Source of the DNA: JASHPR01 sp963833885
GTDB lineage: Bacteria; Actinomycetota; Actinomycetes; Streptosporangiales; Streptosporangiaceae
Reading direction: 5' to 3'
DNA length: 64,000 nt
Assembly (NCBI GenBank): GCA_963833885.1
Contig: CAWHZU010000025.1
Span: forward strand, 1-64,000
Shown: positions 7,244 through 15,673 of the stretch, in pieces
Layout of the letters: every line of letters starts with the position of its first letter
How positions within the stretch are numbered: the first letter of the stretch is position 1
The notes under the pieces: model-generated
Database searches by the model: none
The model's input: the letters and a program-made list of their open reading frames with translations, nothing else
Told to the model about the DNA's origin: nothing
Translations under genes and position numbers: made by a program

Positions 7244-8494
7244 CTACCGGCCGCGGAAGCGCGGTTCGCGCTTTTCCACGAAGGCCCTTGCAGCCTCGCG
7301 GTGGTCCTCGGTTAGGCCGGTATGCACATGGTGCGTCACTTCGAGGTCCATGCAGTCACCGAGTTCGCCGGTCACGGCCCGGTTGAGGTTCTCCTCCATG
7401 TAGCGGTAAGCGATCGACGGCCCTTCGGCCAGTCGGCGAGCCCGCGCGGTCACCGCGCGGTAGGCGTCGCGGAGCCGGGCGTGAGCGGCGGGCGGGGCCC
7501 CGATCCGGTCCAGGCCGAGCAGGGCCGCGCCGGCCACTGGCGGGATCTCGACGATGCACGGCTCCGCCAGCGGAACCTCGTCAGCGAGCCGCTTGGTGAT
7601 CTCGGCGGTGAGCAGCGGATCGCGCGCGGTCAGCACCCCGCCGCCGAGCACCACAGGAACCGGCTGGTCGCCGAGGCCAAGGCGGCGCATGGCGCTGAGC
7701 GCCATCGCGCAGACCTCCGCTGCCAGCCGGCGCACCACGTCGAGCGCGACCGCGTCCCCGGCCGCCGCGACCTCGAGCAGGACCGGGGCCAGGCCGAGCA
7801 GCGCTTCCCAGCCGATCTGCCCGGTGTGCAGCCCGACCGCGGCGTCCCACATGCTGGCCGTGCCGAGGTGAGCGGTCACGGCCTCGCGCAGCGCGGTCTG
7901 CGGCCCCCGGCCGTCCTCGGCGCGGATAGCCAAGAAGACCGCCTCGGTGCCAAGGGTGTGCCCGCCGCCCCAGTCGCCGCTCAGCGACCCGAAGGAGAGG
8001 AACCTGCTGGTCCGCCCGTCCGGCGCCACGCCCACGCAGTTGATCCCTGCGCCGCAGGTGACGCCCACGCCCCAGTGCGGGCCCAGATCGTCCAGGCCGG
8101 CCCGCAGTACCGCGAACGTGTCGTTGGCCACCTCCACGGTGTCGCTCCAGCCTTCCGCGCGCACCGCCTCGGCCAGCTGGTGCTCTTCCTCGGGCAGGTC
8201 GGCGTTGGCCACACAGGCCGACAGGTGCCGGGCCATCTGCCCGCCGGGGCCTTCCGTGCGCAGCCCGGCCTGCTCGGCCGCGAGGTGCGCCGCCGCGCCG
8301 AGCACGCCGATAGTGTCGGTGAGCCGCATCGTCCCGGTCACCCCTGGGCCCCGGGCGCTGCCCAGCAGGGTCCCGTCGGCGGCGACCAGGGCGACGTCGG
8401 TCTTGCTGTTGCCGCCGTCGACCGCCAGCACCGCGGGCAGCGTTCCTCCGTCCGCCGCCCACCTCCCCGGTCCCCCCACAGCTTCCCCCGTCAC
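7244..8494 (-). CDS. BadF/BadG-type sugar kinase (GlcNAc kinase-like) with foreign C-terminal tail
   Basis: The 416-residue product starts at GTG 8494, overlapping the upstream GH4 stop by 4 nt (GTGA). Residues 1 to about 347 form an ASKHA kinase of the N-acetylglucosamine kinase type: phosphate-1 loop DGGNSKTDVALV, GVTCGAGINCVGV, FGSLSGDWGGGHTLG, and LGGGVLTARDPLL. The kinase fold ends at PPVAGAALLGLDRIGAPP. The last 69 residues do not belong to this family and closely resemble an enoyl-CoA hydratase C-terminus (see the remnant entry). Inference: it phosphorylates an imported sugar in the cytosol. Sugar specificity is not established. Confidence 0.83.
   Translation of the reverse strand: MTGEAVGGPGRWAADGGTLPAVLAVDGGNSKTDVALVAADGTLLGSARGPGVTGTMRLTDTIGVLGAAAHLAAEQAGLRTEGPGGQMARHLSACVANADLPEEEHQLAEAVRAEGWSDTVEVANDTFAVLRAGLDDLGPHWGVGVTCGAGINCVGVAPDGRTSRFLSFGSLSGDWGGGHTLGTEAVFLAIRAEDGRGPQTALREAVTAHLGTASMWDAAVGLHTGQIGWEALLGLAPVLLEVAAAGDAVALDVVRRLAAEVCAMALSAMRRLGLGDQPVPVVLGGGVLTARDPLLTAEITKRLADEVPLAEPCIVEIPPVAGAALLGLDRIGAPPAAHARLRDAYRAVTARARRLAEGPSIAYRYMEENLNRAVTGELGDCMDLEVTHHVHTGLTEDHREAARAFVEKREPRFRGR
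7247..7453 (-). pseudogene. Enoyl-CoA hydratase C-terminal remnant fused to the kinase
   Basis: Kinase residues 348-416 read like the end of an enoyl-CoA hydratase/isomerase: an ARRLAEGPSIAYRYMEENLN segment, then LTEDHREAARAFVEKREP and the terminal RFRGR. In hydratases these motifs form the last helices. No upstream hydratase domain is present, so this looks like a deletion or insertion that joined a kinase gene in frame to the tail of a lost hydratase gene. The reading frame is intact, so the tail is probably translated. Confidence 0.7.
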
Positions 8495-9783
8495 TGGCCG
8501 GCCGCCGAGGCGGTCTCCGGCGACCCGCCCGCCCAGGGCAGGTACCGCGCGTTCTCGGCGATCAGCCGGTCGGTGAGCTGGCTGGCCAGGTCGTACTGGC
8601 CGACCAGCGGGTGCGCGAGCAGCGCGGCGCGGACCCGGTCGGCCCCGCCGTGCAGCGCCGCGTCGACCGCCAGGTCCTCGTAGGCCGATACGTGTGCGAC
8701 CAGGCCGCGCATCAGCGGCTCCAGGGGTGCCACCGGCACCGGCTCGGCGCCCCCGGCACCCACCACGGCCGCGACCTCGATCACCGCGTCGTCGTCCAGG
8801 AAGGGCAGGGTCCCGGCGTTGCGCACGTTGACCACCTGCCGGTCCCTGGTGTCGCTGACCAGCGAGGCGAGCAGCGCCACCGCCGCCTCGGAGTAGTAGG
8901 CGCCACCGCGGTGGGTCAGCAGTTCCGGCTTGCGGTCGAGCGCCGGGTCGGCGTAGAGCTCCAGCAGCTCTTGCTCGATCTTGGAGACCTCCTCGGCGCG
9001 GGTCGGGCGGCCGCGCTGCTCGGCCACGGCGGCGTCGTGCGCGTAGAAGTAATGCAGGTAGTACGAGGGGACGGCCGCCATCTGGGCCATGGCGGACAGC
9101 GGCAGCCCGGTGCGCAGCGCTATGTCGTCGCCGTGCGCGGCGATGAGGCCGGGCAGGGCGTCAGTGCCATCCACGACGGCGGCGCGCTCCCAGGTGAGGT
9201 GGTTGAGGCCGACGTGATCCAGCTCTACCTGCTCCGGTTCCACACCCAGCAGCTCGGCGAACCGGCGCTGGAACCCGATCGCCACGTTGCACAGGCCGAT
9301 CGCGCGGTGGCCGGCGTCGAGCAGCGCCCTGGTGACGATCCCCACCGGGTTGGTGAAATCGATGATCCACGCGTCCGCCAGGGCGCGCTGGCGCGTGCGC
9401 TCGGCGATGTCGAGCACCACGGGGACGGTGCGCAGCGCCTTGGCCAGGCCGCCAGCACCGGTGGTCTCCTGCCCGATGCAGCCGTAATCCTGCGGCCAGG
9501 TCTCGTCGCGCTGGCGGGCCGCCTGGCCCCCGACGCGCAGCTGCAGCAGTACGGCCGAGGCGCCGTCAAGGCCGTCGTCCAGGCTGGCGGTCCAGCGCAG
9601 CCGCGCCGGGTGGCCGTAACGGCGCATGATCCTGGCCGAGACCGGGCCGACGACGTCCAGCCGTGTCTGGTCCGGGTCGACCAGGACGAGCTCGGTGACC
9701 TTGACGTCCTCGGCCAGCCGTGCCACGCCGTCGACCAGTTCCGGCGTGTAAGTGGAGCCGCCGCCGATGACCGCGAGCTTCAT
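8491..9783 (-). CDS. GH4 family 6-phospho-beta-glucosidase-like enzyme
   Basis: The 430-residue protein is a glycoside hydrolase family 4 member, an NAD- and Mn-dependent enzyme that cleaves glycosides by a redox-elimination route. The NAD-binding GGGSTYTPELV is at residues 7-17, VGGQAARQRDE and GCIGQETTGAGG follow, then IDFTNPVGIVTRA. The metal ligands are Cys in GLCNVAIGF and His in GLNHLTWE, and SYYLHYFY supplies candidate catalytic tyrosines. Family members mostly act on 6-phospho-glycosides. No PTS genes are nearby; ABC transporter and kinase genes are. The ATG at 9783 is 34 bp downstream of the second ATPase gene. Confidence 0.9.
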   Translation of the reverse strand: MKLAVIGGGSTYTPELVDGVARLAEDVKVTELVLVDPDQTRLDVVGPVSARIMRRYGHPARLRWTASLDDGLDGASAVLLQLRVGGQAARQRDETWPQDYGCIGQETTGAGGLAKALRTVPVVLDIAERTRQRALADAWIIDFTNPVGIVTRALLDAGHRAIGLCNVAIGFQRRFAELLGVEPEQVELDHVGLNHLTWERAAVVDGTDALPGLIAAHGDDIALRTGLPLSAMAQMAAVPSYYLHYFYAHDAAVAEQRGRPTRAEEVSKIEQELLELYADPALDRKPELLTHRGGAYYSEAAVALLASLVSDTRDRQVVNVRNAGTLPFLDDDAVIEVAAVVGAGGAEPVPVAPLEPLMRGLVAHVSAYEDLAVDAALHGGADRVRAALLAHPLVGQYDLASQLTDRLIAENARYLPWAGGSPETASAAGQ

Positions 9784-9817
9784 GTGAGATCTCCTGCTTT
9801 CATGCGGGCGGAGGATG

Positions 9818-10822
9818 TCAACCGAACGCCTTCACTCCGGCGCCGGAGCGGGCGACGTGGCAGGCTGCGTCGTGATCCGGTGCCAGCTCGCTGAGCTCGG
9901 GCGTCACCTGGCTACACTCGTCGATCGCCAGCGGGCAGCGCCAGCGGAACCGGCAGCCGGGCGTGGGGTCGATGACCCGCGGCGGCTCGCCGCGGTCGGT
10001 CTCGGCGCCGATCGTGAGCGGCGCGCGGGGGTCTGGCACGGCCGACAGCAGCAGCTGCGTGTAGGGGTGCCTGGGGCTGGCCAGCATCTCCTCGGACGGG
10101 CCCTGCTCGGCGATGCGCGCCGCGTACATCACGATCAGACGGTCGGCGACGTACCGGGCGCTGGCGATGTCGTGCGTGATGTACAGGATCGACACTCCCT
10201 GCTCGTCGCGCAGCTGGCTCATCAGGTTCAGCAGCCCGATCCGGATCGACACGTCGAGCATCGAGACCGGCTCGTCGGCCAGGATCAGCTTCGGCCGCAG
10301 CGCCAGCGCCTGCGCGAAGCCCACCCGCTGCCGCTGGCCACCGGACAGCTCGTGCGGGAATCGCTGCAGCACCTCGGCCGCTGGGGACAGCCCGACGGCC
10401 TCGAACACCCGCTCCGCTTCCTCGCGCCGCTGGTCGGCAGAGAGCTCGGGGCGGTGCAGCTTGAGGGAGCGCATCACGCCGTGGGACACCCGGAAGACCG
10501 GGTTGATCGAGGAGAACGGATCCTGGAACACCATCGGCACGTCACCCCGGTACTGCAGCAGGTCGGCCCGGGAACGCGCGGCGGACAGCGGCTTGCCCTG
10601 GTAGAAGATCTCGCCGCTGGTCGGCTTGTAGAGCCGGGCGAGCAGCCGGGCGAAGGTGCTCTTGCCGCTGCCGCTCTCCCCGGCCAGCGCGACGATCTCC
10701 CGCTCGCCGATCGAGATGCTGACGTCGTCCACGGCGTGCAGCATGCGCCGGGAGAACGCCCCGCCGATCCTGAAGTGTTTCGAGAGCCCCTCGGTCCGCA
10801 GCAGCACGGGCGGTTCAGTCAT
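9818..10822 (-). CDS. Oligopeptide-family ABC transporter ATP-binding protein (DppF/OppF-like)
   Basis: The 334-residue ATPase has Walker A GESGSGKST, Q-loop FQDPFSS, signature LSGGQRQRV, Walker B LILADEPVSMLD and the switch histidine in ITHDIASA. After it comes the C-terminal oligopeptide-type extension with CRFRWRCPLAIDEC, the Cys-rich motif that carries an iron-sulfur centre in some homologues. Its start at 10822 overlaps the preceding ATPase gene by 8 bp, a mark of one operon. In this context the transporter probably carries oligosaccharides; family 5 binding-protein systems carry either peptides or glycans. Confidence 0.9.
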   Translation of the reverse strand: MTEPPVLLRTEGLSKHFRIGGAFSRRMLHAVDDVSISIGEREIVALAGESGSGKSTFARLLARLYKPTSGEIFYQGKPLSAARSRADLLQYRGDVPMVFQDPFSSINPVFRVSHGVMRSLKLHRPELSADQRREEAERVFEAVGLSPAAEVLQRFPHELSGGQRQRVGFAQALALRPKLILADEPVSMLDVSIRIGLLNLMSQLRDEQGVSILYITHDIASARYVADRLIVMYAARIAEQGPSEEMLASPRHPYTQLLLSAVPDPRAPLTIGAETDRGEPPRVIDPTPGCRFRWRCPLAIDECSQVTPELSELAPDHDAACHVARSGAGVKAFG

Positions 10823-11807
10823 GGGCGGCCTCTCCGTCGGCGTGCAGGAAGCAGCGGACCAGCGTGCCGTTGACGTGATACAGCTCTGGCGGCTGCTCCT
10901 CGCACCGGGTCATGACCTTGGGGCAGCGCGGGGCGAACCGGCAGCCCTGCGGCGGCCTGGCCAGGTTCGGCGGGCTGCCGGGAATGCCGGTCAGCGGCAC
11001 CCGGGGGCCCCTGATCGAGGGGAAGGCGTCCATCAGGCCGATGGTGTAGGGGTGCTGCGGCGCGTCGAACACCTGCCGGGTGGGCCCGAACTCCGCGACT
11101 TGGCCGGCGTACATCACCATCAGCCGGTCCGAAAAGTGGCTGACCAGCGACATGTCGTGGGTGACGAAGATGACGGCGAAGCCGAGCTCGTCCTGGAGTT
11201 CCTTGATCTGGACCATCAGCGAGCGCTGCGCCACCACGTCGAGCGCGGACGTGGGCTCGTCCATGATCACCAGGTCGGGAGTGAACAGCATCGCCATCGC
11301 GATCATCGACCGCTGCCGCATGCCGCCGGAAAGCTGGTGCGAGTAGCTCTTCAGGTGGACCGGGTCGATGCCGACCATCCGCAGCACCTCGGCCGACCGC
11401 TCGGCGATCTGCGCCTTGTCGGCCACCCCGTGCGCCCGCATTGCGTCCTTGAACTGCGCGCCGATCGACTTCACCGGGTTCAGCGCGTTCATCGCGCTCT
11501 GCATCACCACCGAGAGGTTCTTCCACCGGACCGTAGCGAGCTGCCGGTCGGTCAGCCCCACCATGTTCTGGCCCTTGAACGCCACACTGCCCCTGCTGAT
11601 GCGGGCGGGCGGCGCCAGCAGCTGGGCGATCGCGAACAGCAGGGTGGACTTCCCGCAGCCGGACTCGCCGACGATGCCGATGAACTCGCCCGGATCCAGG
11701 TCGAAGCTGACGTTGTCGACTGCGACGACGGTGCCGCGTTCCGTCACATATTCGGCCGACAGGTCGCGAACGACCAGCACCGGCTCGTTACCTGGGCCGC
11801 TTGACAC
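10815..11807 (-). CDS. Oligopeptide-family ABC transporter ATP-binding protein (DppD/OppD-like)
   Basis: The start is GTG 11807, with GGGGGA just upstream, giving 330 residues; the open frame extends further but without a ribosome-binding site. It has Walker A GESGCGKST, signature LSGGMRQRS, Walker B LVIMDEPTSALD, and the C-terminal CRFAPRCPKVMTRCEEQPPE Cys motif of oligopeptide ATPases. The gene overlaps the permease gene before it by 20 bp and the second ATPase gene after it by 8 bp. The two different ATPases form the heterodimer typical of this transporter class. Confidence 0.9.
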   Translation of the reverse strand: MSSGPGNEPVLVVRDLSAEYVTERGTVVAVDNVSFDLDPGEFIGIVGESGCGKSTLLFAIAQLLAPPARISRGSVAFKGQNMVGLTDRQLATVRWKNLSVVMQSAMNALNPVKSIGAQFKDAMRAHGVADKAQIAERSAEVLRMVGIDPVHLKSYSHQLSGGMRQRSMIAMAMLFTPDLVIMDEPTSALDVVAQRSLMVQIKELQDELGFAVIFVTHDMSLVSHFSDRLMVMYAGQVAEFGPTRQVFDAPQHPYTIGLMDAFPSIRGPRVPLTGIPGSPPNLARPPQGCRFAPRCPKVMTRCEEQPPELYHVNGTLVRCFLHADGEAAHD

Positions 11808-12771
11808 GCTTCCCCCGCATGCTCCGGACCGGCCGCAGGGCCGGGTTCCCGATCTCGTCGAACGCGTAGTTGAGCAGCGCGAACGCGGCGCCAAGGGCCA
11901 CGATGCACAGCCCCGGCACGATGATCCACAAGGGCAGGCCGGTCTGGAACGCCTCGTTGTTCTCCGCCCAGTACAGCATCGTGCCCCAGCTGACCTGGTT
12001 CGGGTCGCCGAGCCCGATGAACTCCAGGCTCGAGGAGAACAGCACCGCGTACAGCGCGTTGGTCAGGAAGCTGGCCACCAGCAGCGAGGTCATCGTGGGG
12101 ATGATCTCCACGACGATGACGTACAGCGCGCGCTCGCCGCGCACCCGCGCCGCCTCGAGGAAGTCGCGGCCGCGCAGCGACAGCGCCTGGGCGCGCAGCT
12201 GGCGGGCCGTGTACGACCAGGACACCGCCGTGACGACCGCGATCATCACGCCGGTGGTCGCCCCGTGCAGGTAGCTGCCGATGATGATGAGCAGCGGGAA
12301 CGCCGGGATGACCAGCAGCACGTCGATGAACAGGCTGAGTGCGCCGTCCCAGACCCCGCCCAGGTACGCGGCGGACACACCGATCAGCATCGCGAGGATG
12401 GTGGCACCGAGCCCGACCCCGAACGCGATCAGCAGCACCGGGCGGGTGCCGTAGATCACCTGGGCGAACATGTCCTGGCCGAAGCTGGTGGTGCCGAGCA
12501 GATGCTGCGCCGACGGGGTGCCGAGGGAACGCTGGTAGATCTCGGCGTTCGGGTTGTCGTGCGCGATGACCCCGGGGAACGCGCCCACCAGGCAGAAGAG
12601 CAGCAGCAGCACGATGCCGGCGGTGGCCTTCCGGTTCGCCGTCACCGCGCGGGCCATGCGCCGCAGCGACCGGGCGCCGGCTACCCCGCCGCCGCCGAGC
12701 GGCAGGCCGCCGGCTACCCCCGGAACCAGGGGCGGCTCGCCGGGGGCGCCGGGTATCTCGGTGGTGGTCAT
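11788..12771 (-). CDS. ABC transporter permease (DppC/OppC-like)
   Basis: The 327-residue inner-membrane permease has an N-terminal hydrophobic segment (ATAGIVLLLLFCLVGAFPGVIA-type), the family signature region ending HLLGTTSFGQDMFAQVIYGT, and the EAA-type cytoplasmic loop around RDFLEAARVRGERALYVIVV that docks to the ATPase. Five to six transmembrane helices are visible. A proline/glycine-rich stretch of about 25 residues precedes the first helix. The ATG at 12771 follows the DppB-like stop by 2 bp, so the two permeases are translationally coupled. Confidence 0.9.
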   Translation of the reverse strand: MTTTEIPGAPGEPPLVPGVAGGLPLGGGGVAGARSLRRMARAVTANRKATAGIVLLLLFCLVGAFPGVIAHDNPNAEIYQRSLGTPSAQHLLGTTSFGQDMFAQVIYGTRPVLLIAFGVGLGATILAMLIGVSAAYLGGVWDGALSLFIDVLLVIPAFPLLIIIGSYLHGATTGVMIAVVTAVSWSYTARQLRAQALSLRGRDFLEAARVRGERALYVIVVEIIPTMTSLLVASFLTNALYAVLFSSSLEFIGLGDPNQVSWGTMLYWAENNEAFQTGLPLWIIVPGLCIVALGAAFALLNYAFDEIGNPALRPVRSMRGKRVKRPR

Positions 12772-12773
12772 CG

Positions 12774-13760
12774 CTACCTCGACGTCCTGGTCCGCGGGTC
12801 GAGTATGGCGGTCGCGATGTCCGAGAGCAGGATCGCCACCAGCACGGCCACGGTTATCAGCAGGAACAGCGCCTGCTCGAGCGGGTAGTCCTCGTTGTTG
12901 ACGGCCTGCAGCAGCAGGTAGCCCACGCCCTGGTAGTTAAAGACCTCCTCGATCAGGATGGCACCTCCTACCACGAAACCCAAGGACATGGCGAAGCCAG
13001 TCAGGTTCGGCAGGATCGCGTTCCGGGCGGCGTAATCGAGCATGATCCGGTGCCCGGGCAGGCCCTTGGCGCGGGCCATCCGGACGTAGTCCTCGGCCAG
13101 CGTGGTGATCATGGTGTTGCGCATGGTGAGGATCCAGGTGCCGATCGTGGTGATCAGCAGGGTGAAGCCGGGCAGGATGGCGTGCTCGAGCACGTTGCTG
13201 ATGAATGCCCAGGTGAACCCCGGCGTCAGCGTGTAGTTGTAGCTGAAGAAGTACGGCAGCCAGTGCAGCTTCACGCCGAAGATCAGGATCAGGATCAGGC
13301 CGATCCAGAAGTACGGGATGACCGTCATGATCACGAAGATCGGCGGCAGGATGCTGTCCAGCCGGCCGCCCCGCCGCCATGCGCCGACGATGCCAATGAG
13401 GGTGCCGAGGATGAACGCCAGCACCGTGGCGACCCCAACCAGGCCGAGCGTCCACGGGATCGCGTGCAGCACGATCTGCGATACCGACGTGCCCGGCTGG
13501 GTGGTCAGCGACACCCCGAAGTTCCCCGAGGCCAGGTCGCCGAGGTAGTGGACGTACTGCGTGATCAGGCTCTGGTGCGTGTCGAGGCCGAACTGCGCCT
13601 CGAGCGCCTTGAGGGCCTGCGGGGGGACCGCGCCCTTGAACTTGCCCAGCACCGCCAGGGCCGGGTCGCCCGGCATCAGCCGCGGCAGCAGGAAGTTCAG
13701 CGTGACCGCCACCCACAGCGTCAGCACGAAGAAGCCCAGGCGGCGCAGCACGAACCTCAT
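12774..13760 (-). CDS. ABC transporter permease (DppB/OppB-like)
   Basis: The 328-residue permease starts MRFVLRRLGFFVLTLWVA and continues LNFLLPRLMPGDPA, the usual OppB/DppB N-terminus. The EAA loop is visible around LAEDYVRMARAKGLPGHRIM. Six transmembrane helices are predicted by eye. It is the first permease gene after the binding protein and is separated from it by a strong hairpin at 13831-13863. The partner permease follows after 2 bp. Confidence 0.92.
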   Translation of the reverse strand: MRFVLRRLGFFVLTLWVAVTLNFLLPRLMPGDPALAVLGKFKGAVPPQALKALEAQFGLDTHQSLITQYVHYLGDLASGNFGVSLTTQPGTSVSQIVLHAIPWTLGLVGVATVLAFILGTLIGIVGAWRRGGRLDSILPPIFVIMTVIPYFWIGLILILIFGVKLHWLPYFFSYNYTLTPGFTWAFISNVLEHAILPGFTLLITTIGTWILTMRNTMITTLAEDYVRMARAKGLPGHRIMLDYAARNAILPNLTGFAMSLGFVVGGAILIEEVFNYQGVGYLLLQAVNNEDYPLEQALFLLITVAVLVAILLSDIATAILDPRTRTSR

Positions 13761-13830
13761 GCTGTGCTGCCCGCCCGCCTCATGCGCTCCTCCTGACGCC
13801 CATCGATCGTCCTCCTACGCTGGCCTACCA

Positions 13831-13863
13831 GGCCGTGGCCGGGAAATATCCCCGGCCACGGCC
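13831..13863 (-). terminator. Intercistronic hairpin between binding-protein and permease genes
   Basis: A perfect inverted repeat has 13-bp arms GGCCGTGGCCGGG and CCCGGCCACGGCC with a 7-nt loop. It starts 8 bp after the binding-protein stop and lies inside a same-strand operon. Such hairpins often protect the upstream message or partly stop transcription, so that more binding protein than permease is made. No U-tract follows. Confidence 0.7.
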
Positions 13864-13870
13864 CGCTCGG

Positions 13871-15553
13871 CTACTTCGCCGGAGCCAGGTGCAGCAGCAT
13901 CTGGCCCCAGTCCGGATAGTTGTAGGCGGCAGGCTGCGCGTACGGGTCGCTCTTGGTAACCCATCCGGTGAAGCTGCCCGTGTCGTACTGGTACCAGTCG
14001 ACCGACTCGGTGACCGGGATGACCGGCACGTCGGTGAGCATGACCTTCTCCAGCTGGTCCACGATCGAGTGCTGGGTGGCCGCGCTCGTGGTGGCGCCGT
14101 ACTCGTTGATCAGCGCGTCGGTGGCCGGGTTGCTGTATCGCTCGAAGTTCGAGCCGGCCGCCGTGCCGATCTTCGCGGAGTTGGCCGAGTACAGCCACTG
14201 CCGCAGCTCGAAGTACGGGGTCGGGCCGCCGGTCTCGCTGCCGTAGGCGAGCTGATACTTGCCCGTGTACAGGTCGGTCTGGTAGGTGGTCGCGGCCAGG
14301 TTCTCCGGCGTGACCTGGATCCCGATCGCCTTGAGGCTGGTCTGGATGGTCTGCACCGCTGCCACCCAGTCCGAGAACCCGCCGTTGTTGAGAATCGTGA
14401 AGGACAGCGGCTGGCCGGACGGCGTCTGGAAGATCCCGTTCGATCCCCGCTTGTAGCCCGCCGCCGTCAGGATCGAGATCGCCTTGGCGGTGTTGTGGGC
14501 GTAGTTGTTGCCGAAGCTCGCCGCCTGCGACGTGTCCAGCCAGCTGGAGAACGTCGGGGTGACGATCCCGGACTGGTTCGAGGCCGGCTCGTAGCCGTAC
14601 TCACCGATGGTCGAGGCCTGCTGCCGGTTGACCGCGTACGCCATCGCCTGCCGGACCGCCACGTTCTTCAGGAGCGGGTTGGTCAAGTTGATGAACATGC
14701 TCACGTTCGCGGTCGGCGGGAACCAGTAGTGATAGTCCGGGTTCTTGGACGTGTAGAACTTCGCGATGCTCGGGATGAACTGGCTGCCCCACTGGGCCGA
14801 GCCGTTGGCCAGGTAGGTGTTGGCCGTGTCGTTGGTGAGGAACGACGGGTAGTTGACCGTCCCCACCTTCGGCTCGCCCGGCTGCCAGTAGTGCGGGTTG
14901 GCGGTGTACTTGATGTTCTGCGGCGTGCAGGTGCTGCTGCTGGCCGTGAACGCGCCGGTGCCGACCGGGTTCTTGTCCGGGTAGGTCACCGGGTTGGCGA
15001 CCTTCGACCAGACGGACTGGTCGACGATCGGGACCTGGTCGGCGATGTAGTAGAAGTACGGCACCGCCGCGGTCTTGAACGTCATCACGACCTGGTCGGA
15101 CCCGGACGCGGTAACGCTGGACAGCACCGACCAGACCGCGTTGATGTCGAGCGTCGGGTTCTTCTTGAGCAGGTTGAAGGTGTAGACCACGTCCGCCGGA
15201 GTCAGCGGGTTGCCGTTGCTGAACTTCACCCCCTTGCGGATCGTGAAGGTCAGGGTCTTGTCGCCGGCGCCCCAGGTCCAGCTCGTCGCCAGCCAGGGCG
15301 TCGCCTTCCCGCTCTCCAGCGTGTTGACGAACGCCAGCGGCTCGTAGATCGGCCCCATCGAGTAGCCGATATAGCTGAGGTTGAACGGGTTGAAGTCACA
15401 GGTCCAGGTCCCGCCGCTCTCGTTATCGATGGTCAGCACGCCGCTGGCGCCCGATGCCTTGGATGACGATGACGGTGCTGAGCTGCCGGAACTGCAGGCG
15501 GCCGCCAGCGCGCCCGCCGCGATGAGGACCCCGATTGTCTTAAGGCGTCTCAT
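13871..15553 (-). CDS. ABC transporter substrate-binding lipoprotein, family 5 (SBP_bac_5)
   Basis: The 560-residue lipoprotein opens with a basic n-region (MRRLKTIGVLIAAG) and a lipobox LAAAC at about residues 16-20, then a Ser-rich linker. The body has family 5 hallmarks: YEPLAFVN near the start, LTFTIRKGVKFSNGNPLTPADVVYTFN, and the later AVRQAMAYAVNRQQ. Family 5 proteins bind peptides, nickel or oligosaccharides. Here the flanking glycosidases and kinases favour a glycan ligand, which is inference. It should be the most abundant product of the operon because of the hairpin just downstream. The gene follows the ROK kinase gene after 120 bp. Confidence 0.9.
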   Translation of the reverse strand: MRRLKTIGVLIAAGALAAACSSGSSAPSSSSKASGASGVLTIDNESGGTWTCDFNPFNLSYIGYSMGPIYEPLAFVNTLESGKATPWLATSWTWGAGDKTLTFTIRKGVKFSNGNPLTPADVVYTFNLLKKNPTLDINAVWSVLSSVTASGSDQVVMTFKTAAVPYFYYIADQVPIVDQSVWSKVANPVTYPDKNPVGTGAFTASSSTCTPQNIKYTANPHYWQPGEPKVGTVNYPSFLTNDTANTYLANGSAQWGSQFIPSIAKFYTSKNPDYHYWFPPTANVSMFINLTNPLLKNVAVRQAMAYAVNRQQASTIGEYGYEPASNQSGIVTPTFSSWLDTSQAASFGNNYAHNTAKAISILTAAGYKRGSNGIFQTPSGQPLSFTILNNGGFSDWVAAVQTIQTSLKAIGIQVTPENLAATTYQTDLYTGKYQLAYGSETGGPTPYFELRQWLYSANSAKIGTAAGSNFERYSNPATDALINEYGATTSAATQHSIVDQLEKVMLTDVPVIPVTESVDWYQYDTGSFTGWVTKSDPYAQPAAYNYPDWGQMLLHLAPAK

Positions 15554-15673
15554 GATTAGCCCTTCCGATGAGTGTTCCGCGCGCCGGGAGCCCGGCCGGT
15601 CTGGCCGGCTGATGCGCGGCAGCGGCAGAGGGATGGCCGACGGGTCGGCCGGGATGGCACCCGAGATGTCCTG

